A stretch of 64,000 nucleotides of DNA from contig NZ_MWSJ01000005.1 in NCBI RefSeq assembly GCF_002237755.1, positions 124,001-188,000 of the forward strand, written 5' to 3'. The notes below the pieces were generated by a model. The model was not told the DNA's origin. It saw nothing but the letters and a program-made list of their open reading frames with translations, and did no database searches. The stretch is from Lysinibacillus sp. KCTC 33748. GTDB lineage: Bacteria; Bacillota; Bacilli; Bacillales_A; Planococcaceae. Shown piece by piece: positions 50,423 through 59,494 of this stretch. Made by a program: the position numbers and the translations under genes. Position 1 is the first letter of the stretch; each line of letters starts with the position of its first letter.

Positions 50423-50765
50423 AGCCGATGAAAGACAGTTACTTCATAAGTATCTTTTGTTAGAGCTAGCTGTTAAATCATTGCAGGTTGACTATTGTAA
50501 ATTAGAGCAGTTTAAAATGAAAACGGTATTTCTTCCAATGATGGATTCATTGCTAAAGGATCTAAGACAAGAATATTTTAGCCTAAAACGAGAACTTGCA
50601 CAGCAACGTATACGAGTAGTAGGTTGGCAGTCAGTAGATGAATACTTTAGTGACGTGCAAGTTGCCACTGCAGGTAATGATGTAGTACTCCGTTATGCTA
50701 ATCAAGCTCTTAAATCACAGGTGGAAAAGTTGTTGGCTAATCATATACGTGTAGCTTTAGAATAA
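50415..50765 (+). CDS. small helical protein in the polymerase operon
   Basis: 116 residues from an ATG overlapping the end of the YolD-like gene. It is helical and rich in charged and Leu residues ('YLLLELAVKSLQVDYCKLEQ', 'LKDLRQEYFSLKRELAQQRI'), then 'VGWQSVDEYFSDVQVATAGND', ending 'QVEKLLANHIRVALE'. Short proteins of this kind commonly follow YolD genes in Bacillaceae. No enzyme motif is seen. It is expected to be co-induced by SOS. Confidence 0.65.
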   Translation: MIKADERQLLHKYLLLELAVKSLQVDYCKLEQFKMKTVFLPMMDSLLKDLRQEYFSLKRELAQQRIRVVGWQSVDEYFSDVQVATAGNDVVLRYANQALKSQVEKLLANHIRVALE

Positions 50766-50930
50766 AGACTGTTTCCTTCAACCTTTATTTATCAGCAAAC
50801 GCAAAAACACTCCATTTCGAAAAAAGATTGATCAAATATACTGTGACAAGGTGTTTTTTGTTTGGAAGGGATTTGTAACTTTTTAATAGAAGATCAGATA
50901 ATAAATTTTTACACATAAGGAGATAAGACT

Positions 50931-51485
50931 ATGGCTGAAAACAAATTACTAAGAATGGACAATGTCGGCATCGTTGTAGAATCCCTTGATGATGCAATCG
51001 CTTTTTTCGAAGAGATTGGCTTGAACCTTGAAGGGCGAGCCACTGTCGAAGGGGAATGGGCTGGTCGCGTAACCGGATTGGGTTCTCAGTGTGTAGAGAT
51101 TGCTATGATGGCTACTCCAGATGGTCACAGTCGACTTGAACTTTCGCAATTTCTCAGCCCACCTACTATATCAGATCACCGGACTGCTCCTGTAAACGCC
51201 CTCGGTTATCTACGCGTCATGTTCGCCGTTGAAGACATTGACGAAATGGTATCCAGACTCACTAAGCATGGTGAAGCCTTCACAATATTTGAAGAAAATT
51301 CTTATACAATAAAGGGCGCATTTGTTGGTTTTAAACGACTTTATTGTCACAACTACGAGTTCTTATTCGGCTATTGTACCAAAAATTATACGACTTTATT
51401 TTACACCGTCCGCAAATGTGGACGGTGTTATGTGTTTTTCAAACAACAGAATTGTCATTACTTATTTAACGAAAGCTCCCAGTAA
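50931..51485 (+). CDS. VOC-family (glyoxalase/bleomycin resistance-like) protein with replaced C-terminus
   Basis: 184 residues. Residues 1-115 are a normal VOC half-barrel pair: 'LRMDNVGIVVESLDDAIAFFEEIGL', 'WAGRVTGLGSQCVEIAMMATPDGHS', 'RVMFAVEDIDEMVSRLTKHG'. After 'KHGEAFTIFEENSY' the expected closing strands (about 30 residues with a metal-binding Glu near the end) are absent. An unrelated Cys/Phe/Tyr-rich tail runs to the stop instead. Intact relatives are about 145 residues. A deletion or rearrangement probably replaced the 3-prime end, so activity is doubtful. RBS: AAGGAGATAAG. Confidence 0.8.
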   Translation: MAENKLLRMDNVGIVVESLDDAIAFFEEIGLNLEGRATVEGEWAGRVTGLGSQCVEIAMMATPDGHSRLELSQFLSPPTISDHRTAPVNALGYLRVMFAVEDIDEMVSRLTKHGEAFTIFEENSYTIKGAFVGFKRLYCHNYEFLFGYCTKNYTTLFYTVRKCGRCYVFFKQQNCHYLFNESSQ

Positions 51486-51845
51486 CCGTCTATTATACAT
51501 AAGAAAAAAAGAGCTGCAAATTCCGATTCCCCTCCAATCACTCCTCTTACTGCTCTCCTAATTTTCTATAAGAAACTACACCACCGAATATACCTACAAC
51601 TGCTTCCTTGGTAGGATTAATTGGAAAAACAACGAATTATTATAGGTCATTTCTCATTTGAGTTCGCCTTTTTTATTAAATTACTAGGAAGATAGATTCA
51701 ATCTACCTTTAATAAACTGGTGCTAATTACCAATATTTGAAAATACTTAAATATTCAGATATTCGTATTAGTTTATTTGTGATAAATTGGAAATATCACA
51801 CTAAACTGAAAAGTGTGACAATTAAAATAAAGGGGGAAATGAGAT
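51486..51845. other. intergenic with minor remnant
   Basis: On the minus strand a start-less frame reads 'FPINPTKEAVVGIFGGVVSY' and then 'RKLGEQ' to a stop (about 51560-51645). Otherwise only A/T-rich promoter-like DNA precedes the protease. Confidence 0.35.
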
Positions 51846-54800
51846 TTGAAAAAGTTTAAGTTTACGAAGTTCTTAAGTAGTATTCTAGCTTTCGTTATGG
51901 TGCTTTATCTATTGGTTCCATTGTCGAGTGCTAGTGCGGAAGAATCGAAGCCATTCAAGCAGGATGGTCAAAGTGAAAGTATAATGCAACTAAAGGCGGC
52001 TATTGCTGAACAGCTAAGCTTGTCCAAAGATGGTCCAACTCTTCACGAAAGCTTACAAAATGTATCAGGCAATCAAAAAGTTGCAGTCATCGTTCATTTA
52101 TCTGAAAAGCCTGTGGCACTAGAGCAAGGAATGAGCGAAGTCAAAGGCGAAGAATTCTCTAAAGCCCAAGCAAATGAAGTCCGTTCAAATGTAAAAGAAC
52201 AACAAGCAGAAGTTAAAGAAGAGTTAGCTGCTAAAAATGTTCAGATGACTCAAGGATACTCATTTGATACTGTTTTAAACGGTTTTGCAGCAACTGTGAA
52301 AGCAAATGATCTCCCGAAACTGCTTACAGTAGAAGGAATTACATTAATCGAACCTGATGCAATTGTTTCCGCATCAGAAGATAATACGATGAAATCGTCG
52401 GAACTTATTAAGGAAGATCAATTAGAAGCTCAAATGAATACAAGTAATTCTTTCCTTGGTATCGAACAGCTTTGGAAGGAAGGACTTGAAGGACAAGGAA
52501 TAAAAGTAGCGGTATTAGATACTGGTATTGATGTGGATCATCCTGAGTTTGCTGGAGTTTATAAAGGTGGAAAAAACTTCATTCCGAATTCAGCAACTTA
52601 CACGAAGCCACGAGCAGATAACGATGCATCGGAAACATTGCCTTCGGAGCGTCCAGCCGGGACACCTGAATTTAATGAAAAGGGAAGCGCGTTCTATACT
52701 TCTCACGGTACACATGTTGCTGGAACAATTGCAGCAATCGGAGCTAACGAATTCGGTATTAAAGGAATTGCTCCCAAAGTAGACCTTTATGCTTACCGTG
52801 TTCTTGGGGCATATGGAAGTGGAGCTACATCTGGTATTGTTAAAGCAATTGAAACGGCTGTAAAAGAAAAAATGGACGTTATCAACCTTTCACTTGGCGG
52901 GGGAGCTAACTCTGAAACGGATGCTGGTTCATTTGCTATTAATAATGCTATGATGGCTGGAACAATTGGAGTAGTTGCAACAGGAAACGAAGGTCCAAAT
53001 CGTGGAACAATAGGTACGCCTGCAACTGCTCGTTTAGGAATTGCTGTTGGTAACACAACAAATCCAGAAGCAATGTATAACGGGGAAGTGAATGTTAAAG
53101 TTGGCAACTACAACTTAACAAAACAACTTCCATTAATGGGAACGACTTTCGGGAAAAATTTAGCAACACAGCTTCAAGGAGAATTTGACTTAGTTGCTGT
53201 TCCTGGAAACGGGGAAGTAAAAGACTTTGAAGGAATTGATGTGAAAGGTAAAGTGGCATTGATTTCTCGTGGCAGTATCGCATTCGTTGATAAAATTGCG
53301 AATGCAAAGGCAAAAGGAGCAGTCGCAACAATTATTCATAACTTTGCTGGTGGAACGAATGCCCCGAACATTTCAGGTACATTCCTGGGTGATTCATTTG
53401 AGTTTCTGCCAACATTTGATATGTCACAAACGGATGGCGCTGCAATTCGCGCTGCATTAGCAGGCGGAACCGGAAAAGTAAGCTTTAGTAAATTTGCTTC
53501 CACAAAGACACTGGGAGATGATGTAAACGATTCAAGTTCACGTGGGCCATCTACACCAAACTTTGATATTAAACCGGATGTAAGTGCACCTGGAACAAAC
53601 ATTATGTCAACGATTCCAAAGTATAAAAAAGATTTCCCTAATGCAGATTATGGGGAAGCATATGGTCGTAAAACAGGAACTTCTATGGCAACACCGCATA
53701 TTGCAGGTATTGCTGCATTAGTTAAACAAGCAAATCCGGATTGGAACGCGTTCGATGTAAAAGTAGCGCTTTCTAATACAGCAAAGGTTATAGATAAAAC
53801 AAAATACGATGTGTTTTCTCAAGGTGCAGGGCGTGTAGATCCTTATGCAGCAGCTCATCCGGAAATTCTTGCTTATGCACTTGATAGCGCAATTTTAGAT
53901 GGAACTGGTGTAGTTACAGAAAACTTGAAAGGTACAGTTACTTTCGGTCCACAATCACTTAAAGACCGAGATATTTCTGTAACGAAACAAGTTTTAGTAA
54001 AAGATATTAAAGGGAACGGCGGCAATTATAACGTATCAATTGATGTAACAAAAACATTTGGTGATGCAACTGTTACAGTAGATCAGCCGACATTTAATCT
54101 AAATGGTGAGCAAGTTTTAAATATTACATTAACTGCTTCACAAGCTACGGCGCCAAACGGCTCTGAAATACTAGGGTATATTTACATTAGCGGTGGAGAT
54201 ACAGAAATTTCATTGCCATTCGCAGCTGACCTTGGCGGCGCGGCAGCAACTGCAATTAAAGATTTTAAGATTACAGAAACAGACCTATCCTTTAACGGAG
54301 ATGGAGTGAAAGACTCAGCTGTACTTTCATTCACATTAACTGGAGATGTAACAACTAACTATATCGAGCTTTGGGATATTATGAATCCTGAAGGTGGAGA
54401 ATACGGAGACGGCTACATTGGTTATCTACATGCAGGTACTGCGCTAGGAAAAGGCTCTTATACGCTGAATATTGGTGGGCAGTACAAACCATGGGGAACA
54501 GCGCCAGCCACAAAGATTCCAGATGGTCTGTATACAATTGACTTCACCGGTCTTGCAGCATCAGGAGTAGTTTCCGATTATGTTGGACCAATTATCGTGA
54601 AAACGACTAAACCAGAAATTACTGGTTCAGTAGCTAAAGGTGTCGCTACAGGACAAGTAACAGATAAGTATATCGACTACAATGAAGAGTTATATTTATA
54701 CGATTTAGAATACAATTTAAATGATAAATTAAAAGCTTCCTATGTTTCGACGGTAAATGGCAAAGTACAAGCGCCAGTTGCCTTTGAATTAAATCAAGAC

Positions 54801-55541
54801 GGTAGCTTCACATTCCCAGTAACAGCAGAAACAAATGCTGTATCAGTAATAATTAAAGACGCTGCCGGGAATGTTGGTGAAGCAAAGATATATGAAAAAG
54901 AAGTAGTAGAACCAGTAGTAGAGCTTTCTGTAAATCCAACTAAGCTAGACCTAACAGCTGGAGAAACTGCACAACTTACGGTAACAGAAACGTCAACGCC
55001 TGCAGAAGGTGCTGCAACAGAGGAAGACGTAACTTCAAAAGCTACTTATGTTGTTGGAGATGAAAACGTTGCAACAATAGTAAATGGATTAGTAACTGCA
55101 GTAGGTGAGGGCACGACTACAATTACTATTTCATACGGTGATAATGAGGTTACTTTAAATGTTGTTACAGTTAAAGCACCTGTTATAGAACAACCAATAG
55201 TAACACTAGAAATTGATCAAGCTCAGGTTGAAACTAGAATAGGTAAAGAAGTTCCAGTTAAGATTACTGAAGTAACTACTTTTGATGGTAAAACAACAGA
55301 AAAAGATGTTACAAAGCTTGCAACCTACGAAGTAACGAATGATAAAATAGCTACTGTAAAAGAGGGGGCCGTAAAAGGAAAAGGTCAAGGTAATACGACG
55401 ATTACGGTAACGTATGGTGAGCACACACTAACATTTGATGTGTTGGTTGTAAAGCCAGGGAATGACAACGGAAACGGTAATGGAAACGGAAACGGAAATG
55501 GTAATAAAAATAATAATGAAGTTACCGAGGAAGAGTTATAA
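51846..55541 (+). CDS. large secreted subtilisin-family serine protease (Vpr-like) with bacterial Ig-like repeats
   Basis: 1231 residues, TTG start after GGGGGAAATGAGA. Signal peptide 1-31 (ASA). I9 propeptide at about 75-175. Peptidase S8 domain with Asp225 ('AVLDTGIDVDHPEF'), His287 ('HGTHVAGT') and Ser613 ('GTSMATPHIAGIAALV'); a PA insert lies at about 400-530 ('LISRGSIAFVDKIANAKAKG'). Fn3-like beta domains follow (about 670-1030), then two Big_2-type Ig domains, each with T-x-x-V-T-x-x-A-T-Y (about 1035-1210). A Gly-Asn-rich tail ends it (GNGNGNGNGNKNNN). No LPXTG or SLH anchor is present. It is an extracellular protease, larger than B. subtilis Vpr (about 800). Confidence 0.95.
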   Translation: MKKFKFTKFLSSILAFVMVLYLLVPLSSASAEESKPFKQDGQSESIMQLKAAIAEQLSLSKDGPTLHESLQNVSGNQKVAVIVHLSEKPVALEQGMSEVKGEEFSKAQANEVRSNVKEQQAEVKEELAAKNVQMTQGYSFDTVLNGFAATVKANDLPKLLTVEGITLIEPDAIVSASEDNTMKSSELIKEDQLEAQMNTSNSFLGIEQLWKEGLEGQGIKVAVLDTGIDVDHPEFAGVYKGGKNFIPNSATYTKPRADNDASETLPSERPAGTPEFNEKGSAFYTSHGTHVAGTIAAIGANEFGIKGIAPKVDLYAYRVLGAYGSGATSGIVKAIETAVKEKMDVINLSLGGGANSETDAGSFAINNAMMAGTIGVVATGNEGPNRGTIGTPATARLGIAVGNTTNPEAMYNGEVNVKVGNYNLTKQLPLMGTTFGKNLATQLQGEFDLVAVPGNGEVKDFEGIDVKGKVALISRGSIAFVDKIANAKAKGAVATIIHNFAGGTNAPNISGTFLGDSFEFLPTFDMSQTDGAAIRAALAGGTGKVSFSKFASTKTLGDDVNDSSSRGPSTPNFDIKPDVSAPGTNIMSTIPKYKKDFPNADYGEAYGRKTGTSMATPHIAGIAALVKQANPDWNAFDVKVALSNTAKVIDKTKYDVFSQGAGRVDPYAAAHPEILAYALDSAILDGTGVVTENLKGTVTFGPQSLKDRDISVTKQVLVKDIKGNGGNYNVSIDVTKTFGDATVTVDQPTFNLNGEQVLNITLTASQATAPNGSEILGYIYISGGDTEISLPFAADLGGAAATAIKDFKITETDLSFNGDGVKDSAVLSFTLTGDVTTNYIELWDIMNPEGGEYGDGYIGYLHAGTALGKGSYTLNIGGQYKPWGTAPATKIPDGLYTIDFTGLAASGVVSDYVGPIIVKTTKPEITGSVAKGVATGQVTDKYIDYNEELYLYDLEYNLNDKLKASYVSTVNGKVQAPVAFELNQDGSFTFPVTAETNAVSVIIKDAAGNVGEAKIYEKEVVEPVVELSVNPTKLDLTAGETAQLTVTETSTPAEGAATEEDVTSKATYVVGDENVATIVNGLVTAVGEGTTTITISYGDNEVTLNVVTVKAPVIEQPIVTLEIDQAQVETRIGKEVPVKITEVTTFDGKTTEKDVTKLATYEVTNDKIATVKEGAVKGKGQGNTTITVTYGEHTLTFDVLVVKPGNDNGNGNGNGNGNGNKNNNEVTEEEL

Positions 55542-55560
55542 TTAATTTAAGTTCAAGCAA

Positions 55561-55596
55561 AAAGAGAAATTGCACAGCGCAATTTCTCTTTTTAGT
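55561..55596 (+). terminator. intrinsic terminator of the protease gene
   Basis: AAAGAGAAATTGC / GCAATTTCTCTTT with a 5-nt loop and a T-tail. Confidence 0.92.
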
Positions 55597-55605
55597 ATTG
55601 CTTGG

Positions 55606-55791
55606 TTAGTTCGTCTTAGGTAAATTGAAATCAGTCCTGTTATTTTGATTAACAAAGTTAATAAGCAACTCTTCACCTGTAAGCTCTGTTAATATACATT
55701 TAATCAAGTGCATATAGTGATTCCCGGTCTCTAGCAACGAATTTGGCACCGTGATCGATACAGTTGAGATTGTTTTACTTCCTATAAGTAA
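55606..55791 (-). pseudogene. possible 3-prime gene remnant
   Basis: 62 codons without a start: 'LLIGSKTISTVSITVPNSLL', 'NHYMHLIKCILTELTGEELL', ending 'RTDFNLPKTN'. It looks protein-coding but the family is not recognised. Confidence 0.35.
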
Positions 55792-55849
55792 TTAAATAAC
55801 CTCATGAGATTTCTCTTTTTAAAAATAAGTATGTAAATGTTTAAAAAGA

Positions 55850-56026
55850 TTAAAAATTCGCAATAAATATAGGATTTAATAATGTAACAATATTACGATC
55901 ATGTATATTTCCGCTTACTTTAACCTTTAATGATTCTGCTTTATTTAAATTAATTTCGACAGGTATAACAGAATCAGATGGTGATAAGGAGAATGCTTTT
56001 ACAATACTACCATCTGAATTCATCAT
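55850..56026 (-). pseudogene. possible C-terminal remnant of a secreted beta-domain protein
   Basis: 58 residues from an ATG without a ribosome site: 'DGSIVKAFSLSPSDSVIPVE', 'INLNKAESLKVKVSG', ending 'TLLNPIFIANF'. The alternation and 'LKVKVSG' phrase resemble the last strands of carbohydrate- or stalk-type domains. Confidence 0.35.
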
Positions 56027-56215
56027 AGGTGAGGATCACGACATGAAGTTATCCTAACAGATACATAGGGACTCTTTAAAATTTTACGTCAATAATCGAC
56101 AATTGATTGGTCTCGTTGCAAAACTTTGTAAATTAATAGTGAATATTGTTACTACCTTGTGAATAAAATAGCCACATGCAGTTTAAGCTTTTAATTAATT
56201 TATTAAGGAATTAGG

Positions 56216-56500
56216 ATGAAACAAAGGAGTGTAAAATTGTCGATTTCAAATCCTCAATACGCATTTTTAGAGGTTGATTTTCATAATCCTAATTTAACTA
56301 AAGTAGAACTGAAGGTTGAGAATATTTCTCAAGGGGTACGGGAAAATAATGAACTCGTAGGAAATACAAAAATAGCATCGAAAATAATACCACCTAATGT
56401 ATATATAAAATTAAACTGGATAATAGGATTGCTCTTATTGATACCAATAGATATTTATTGTATTACGGCTTTAGTGGTATCTGAATTCTTATCAAAATAA
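56216..56500 (+). CDS. hypothetical protein with C-terminal membrane helix
   Basis: 94 residues. A polar N-terminal two-thirds ('NPQYAFLEVDFHNPNLTKVE', 'LVGNTKIASKIIPPN') is followed by one strong helix (about 64-90, WIIGLLLLIPIDIYCITALVV), suggesting a tail-anchored protein. The ribosome site is weak (AGGAATTAGG). No family recognised. Confidence 0.45.
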   Translation: MKQRSVKLSISNPQYAFLEVDFHNPNLTKVELKVENISQGVRENNELVGNTKIASKIIPPNVYIKLNWIIGLLLLIPIDIYCITALVVSEFLSK

Positions 56501-56674
56501 AAAGTTAAAACCACCATTGTCTTAGATTATTCTTAAGATCGAATGCGAAAGCGAGACAGTGTGTCATGAAGGAAAAAAGTAAGTGGTAATCAGCCCGGAA
56601 TTATTTCCGTTTTTTTTGTACTTTAAGAAATCGAAAGAGATGGATCTAGGTGATGTTTACACAATAAGAAAAGC
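56501..56674. other. intergenic
   Basis: No feature recognised apart from TTTTTTTTG after CCCGGAATTATTTCCG (about 56598-56620), a weak stem. Confidence 0.3.
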
Positions 56675-56712
56675 CCCAATACACACCTATTTCTAAGGTG
56701 AATATTGGGATT
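56675..56712. terminator. bidirectional terminator
   Basis: CCCAATA-CACACCT / AGGTG-AA-TATTGGG, flanked by AAAAG on the left and ATTTTG on the right. On the minus strand it ends the small gene at 56726-56881. Confidence 0.7.
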
Positions 56713-56725
56713 TTGTTTATCACTA

Positions 56726-56881
56726 TTAACGTTTATTTTCATTTTGAATACTACTGAAATCTACTTCTTCAGCGAACTCTTCTCTGTTTTCATTTTTACG
56801 TTCTCTGTTAGCATTTTGATTTTGATTCTGCTGTTTTTTGTTGTCTTGAGTTTTATTATTTTTATGTTTATTATTACCCAT
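56726..56881 (-). CDS. 51-residue Asn/Lys/Gln-rich small protein
   Basis: The ATG at 56881 follows GGAGGTGA by 6 nt. The product begins MGNNKHKNNKTQDNKKQQNQ, continues 'NQNANRERKNEN' and ends 'EEFAEEVDFSSIQNENKR'. It is hydrophilic, without Cys or Trp, and presumably disordered. Size, composition and the E-F-A-E-E motif recall minor small acid-soluble spore proteins and YfhD-like peptides, but I cannot name the family. A terminator lies right after it, so it is a complete small transcription unit on the strand opposite to its neighbours. Confidence 0.7.
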   Translation of the reverse strand: MGNNKHKNNKTQDNKKQQNQNQNANRERKNENREEFAEEVDFSSIQNENKR

Positions 56882-57354
56882 GTCATCTCACCTCCACCAT
56901 TAGTGTGAGAGAATGATGATTTTTTATCCGCATAACTTACAATTAATTAGTGAAATATTTGTGATGAAACAAAAGGTATGGATATAGTAACATTTTCACC
57001 TCCACTTTCTGAGAACGCAGCCGGTAATGTTAAATCACTTGTTAGTGGTTACTTGTCTCATCTTAGAAAGTTTAATTCTTAGATTCTGATGGAACTGCAG
57101 ATCCATCTGCTCAAGCAGAAAAAGACTACTAATCGTGTATATACTCGTAAGAAGAAAATGGAAGTTGATGTTCCTTATCCATTCGAGCGGGTTGAGTTTT
57201 ATCTTGTAAAGTGGGACGGCCTTAAGATCTACCAAAGAAATGATAAAAGAACTAATTTCCAGTAATGGATTCTTTTATTGTGCAAAGGATTGAAGATATT
57301 TTCGAAGAGATTGTATAATGAAGCATGTGTTAAAATTTTTTATGGAGGTGGACT
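56882..57354. other. intergenic with unidentified coding remnant
   Basis: On the plus strand about 57115-57265, a start-less frame reads 'KKTTNRVYTRKKKMEVDVPY' and 'PFERVEFYLVKWDGLKIYQR' before TAA at 57264. It resembles the end of a lost gene; the family is unknown. Confidence 0.35.
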
Positions 57355-57651
57355 ATGAAGACGGAAATGATTATGACCGTAGTTTTAATTTTAGGAATGG
57401 TAATCTTAATAGACAAAATATACGGAAAAATTAATATAGAAAATTATTCTCCTATTTGGGAGTATTTTTCTAAAGCAATTCTCTATGGGTTTATTGCTAG
57501 CGTTACACTATTCTATGGAAAGGAATCGCTAAGAGATGTTAATCCACTAGAATGGGCCATCATTGCAGTTTCAGCAATAGAAGGAACAGGGAACTATATT
57601 AATTATGTAAAAGAATCAAAAAGAAGAAAAGAAGAAAAAAGAAAGACTTGA
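57355..57651 (+). CDS. small membrane protein, unknown
   Basis: 98 residues with TM1 (about 5-22, MIMTVVLILGMVILIDKI) and a second hydrophobic stretch (about 40-60, ILYGFIASVTLFYGKE), a third weak one ('EWAIIAVSAIEGTGNYINYV') and a very basic tail KESKRRKEEKRK. The ribosome site TATGGAGGTGG is strong. Size and charge pattern fit phage- or ICE-borne small membrane proteins, but no family is recognised. Confidence 0.6.
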   Translation: MKTEMIMTVVLILGMVILIDKIYGKINIENYSPIWEYFSKAILYGFIASVTLFYGKESLRDVNPLEWAIIAVSAIEGTGNYINYVKESKRRKEEKRKT

Positions 57652-58362
57652 GTTAATCAAACTTAGATACATAATGGAAAATAATTCTTCAACTTAATAG
57701 AGTTGCTTATCAAAAAGGGATTGCCTATTAGCGAAGGTGGTTGTGCTGCTGCTGCGACCTTTTATTACTGTTTTATATCATGATATTTTTAGTAGCGTAG
57801 AAGTAAATGTATATGCTCAATAAAACGGAATATAATTTTAGAGGTGCCTTACTTATAGCTGGTAATATAAGTAGGGCATTTTTGTGTATTAATAGACTAC
57901 TTAATTAGAAGCTTGTTTTTCTGAGAAGTTTTTTACTATGTGTTAGATGATTTTTTTCTATAGGACAAAAATTTTTTTAAAAAATTGCGTGGGGGGGTAA
58001 ACCTCCCTCTTCGAACAATTGTTTACGGCGTTAGTCGCCCCCGGGGTCATGAATCCACTATGATTTGGGTAATGCTAAATATGGTAGCCCAAAATATTCC
58101 TAAAGGGGTGGATGCCGTGCAAACTCGGCAAAATAATCAAAATTATCGCTGGGGTAATTTATGAATTATATTGTGAATCGTGAGCGTTAAGAAGGGAACG
58201 GTTTATAGGTAATGAAAAATCAAGAGGTGAATAATTAAATGCTTATACAATTGTTGATGTATTGTGGTATTTATTGTAAATAGTTATTATTTAAACTGTT
58301 TTGATTGTCATTTTTTTGTGGTTGTGCGCGATAAATCTTATAAAATATAGTAGATTTTAAAG
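57652..58362. other. long intergenic stretch
   Basis: No gene is recognised over 700 bp. A hairpin GAGGTGCCTTACTTATA / TATAAGTAGGGCA (about 57840-57880) and a 34-codon open frame at about 58060-58163 ('MIWVMLNMVAQNIPKGVDAV') without a ribosome site are the only structures. A G-rich run (GTGGGGGGGT) occurs at about 57988-57997. Confidence 0.4.
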
Positions 58363-58391
58363 TTGACATATAAAAAACGCAATAATATAAT
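58363..58391 (+). promoter_or_regulatory. consensus sigma-A promoter of the lysine-riboswitch operon
   Basis: TTGACA (58363-58368), exactly 17-bp spacer, TATAAT (58386-58391). Predicted start of transcription is near 58398, about 35 nt before the aptamer. Confidence 0.88.
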
Positions 58392-58429
58392 TATTTAAAA
58401 TAATCAAATAATTCACACTTTTCTGATAA

Positions 58430-58612
58430 TTAGGTAGAGGCGCGGCAGTTAACAGTACCTAATGGAGTCCGAGAAGATGAAGAAGTTAGATAGAAGGAAG
58501 TGTCGCCGAAGTATGTGATGAGTTCTCGCCATCATATACTGGGGCTGTAGCGAATAGTTGCAGGACTGTCTTCGTAAACATACGTGTTTATGAAGTTGTG
58601 CTATCTCTGTTT
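58430..58612 (+). promoter_or_regulatory. lysine riboswitch (L box) aptamer
   Basis: All main lysine-aptamer landmarks appear in order: AGGTAGAGGCGCG at the 5-prime P1/P2 side, AGTACCTAATGGAGTCCGAG, GATGAAGAAG, AAGGAAGTGTCGCCGAAG (the conserved GUCGCCGAAG), the P4 stem AGTATGTGATG / CATCATATACT, GGGGCTG, GTTGCAGGACTGTC, and the closing GCTATCTC. This aligns part by part with the B. subtilis lysC leader. It should lower expression of the genes at 58765 and 59495 when lysine is plentiful. Confidence 0.95.
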
Positions 58613-58632
58613 AGACAAACAGTGGGAATTTT

Positions 58633-58679
58633 AAATGGTCGATTCATTTTAAGTTTCTAGAAATGAGTGGGTCATTTTT
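58633..58679 (+). terminator. expression platform of the lysine riboswitch
   Basis: AAATGGTCGATTCATTT can pair with AAATGAGTGGGTCATTT across a short loop with internal mismatches, followed by TTGTGTT. It is a plausible but weak intrinsic terminator 85 nt before the start codon. Confidence 0.55.
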
Positions 58680-58764
58680 GTGTTAGACAGATTCTTTTAC
58701 ACAAAGAGTCTATATTTTATTTGTCTATACATTTTGGAATTAGAGGTATTTTGGAGGGGATTTT

Positions 58765-59481
58765 ATGGATAATACATCAACATTATATTATGAATTTTTA
58801 CCGACTGACGGTCAAAAAATAAACGTGAACCCTTATAAAACAGCATTACTAATAGTAGACATGCAACATCAGTTTATTAGTCGAGACGGATTAGACGCGC
58901 AGGTTGCAAGAGAAAAGGGCATGTTTGATCAGTGGGAATACTTTTTTGATCGTATCGATAATTTAACGATCCCGAACAATAAAAAGCTTTTAGATTTTTT
59001 CCGTACTAATAAATTAGAAGTAACATTTGGTCGCATTGCTTGCCATCATAAAGATGGACGAGATCGTTCTCCTGTACAACGCCGGACAGGGTGGAACAAT
59101 ATTTTATTGCCAATCGGTGACCCAGGAGCGGAGATGGTGGATGAATTAAAGCCTCTTGATGACGAAATTGTTGTAAATAAAACGACAGATAGCGTATTAA
59201 GTGGTACGAATTATGAATTTTTACTGCGTAATATGGGTATTGAAACAGTAGTTTGTACAGGTGTTGTAACAGATCAATGTGTTGCTTCAACAGTTCGAAG
59301 TTTAGCTGACGCAGGATTTGAAGTTATTTTAGTGGAAGATGCATGTGCAGCTGCAACGCAACAGCTTCATGATGCTGAAATTATGATTATGAATCAAATT
59401 TATTGCCAAGTGATGAGTACAGATGAAGTAATTGATTTAGTAACGGAAGAACTATCAAAACGCGAACCAATGAATCTGTGA
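58765..59481 (+). CDS. isochorismatase-fold cysteine hydrolase under lysine control
   Basis: 238 residues. The fold is clear: Asp32 in 'ALLIVDMQHQF', 'EVTFGRIACHHKDGRDR' central region, 'VVNKTTDSVLSGTNYEFLL' and nucleophile Cys172 in 'CTGVVTDQCVASTVRSLADAG', giving the Asp-Lys-Cys type triad. Family members hydrolyse amides such as nicotinamide, ureidoacrylate, N-carbamoyl compounds or streptothricin lactam. It lies directly behind a lysine riboswitch and 13 bp before a permease gene, so the substrate is probably linked to lysine or a polyamine. RBS: TTTGGAGGGGA. Confidence 0.9.
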   Translation: MDNTSTLYYEFLPTDGQKINVNPYKTALLIVDMQHQFISRDGLDAQVAREKGMFDQWEYFFDRIDNLTIPNNKKLLDFFRTNKLEVTFGRIACHHKDGRDRSPVQRRTGWNNILLPIGDPGAEMVDELKPLDDEIVVNKTTDSVLSGTNYEFLLRNMGIETVVCTGVVTDQCVASTVRSLADAGFEVILVEDACAAATQQLHDAEIMIMNQIYCQVMSTDEVIDLVTEELSKREPMNL

Positions 59482-59494
59482 GAGGAAATGGACT

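Larger units (their letters stand above)
55597..56215. other. intergenic with two minus-strand remnants
   Basis: Two open, start-less or weak-start frames on the minus strand are listed separately (55606-55791 and 55850-56026). No intact gene is seen. Confidence 0.45.

Noticed and set aside
54900-55540. Cell-wall sorting signal or S-layer anchor at the protease C-terminus
   Set aside because: No LPXTG motif, hydrophobic tail or SLH repeat is present; the end is a Gly-Asn linker with acidic residues.
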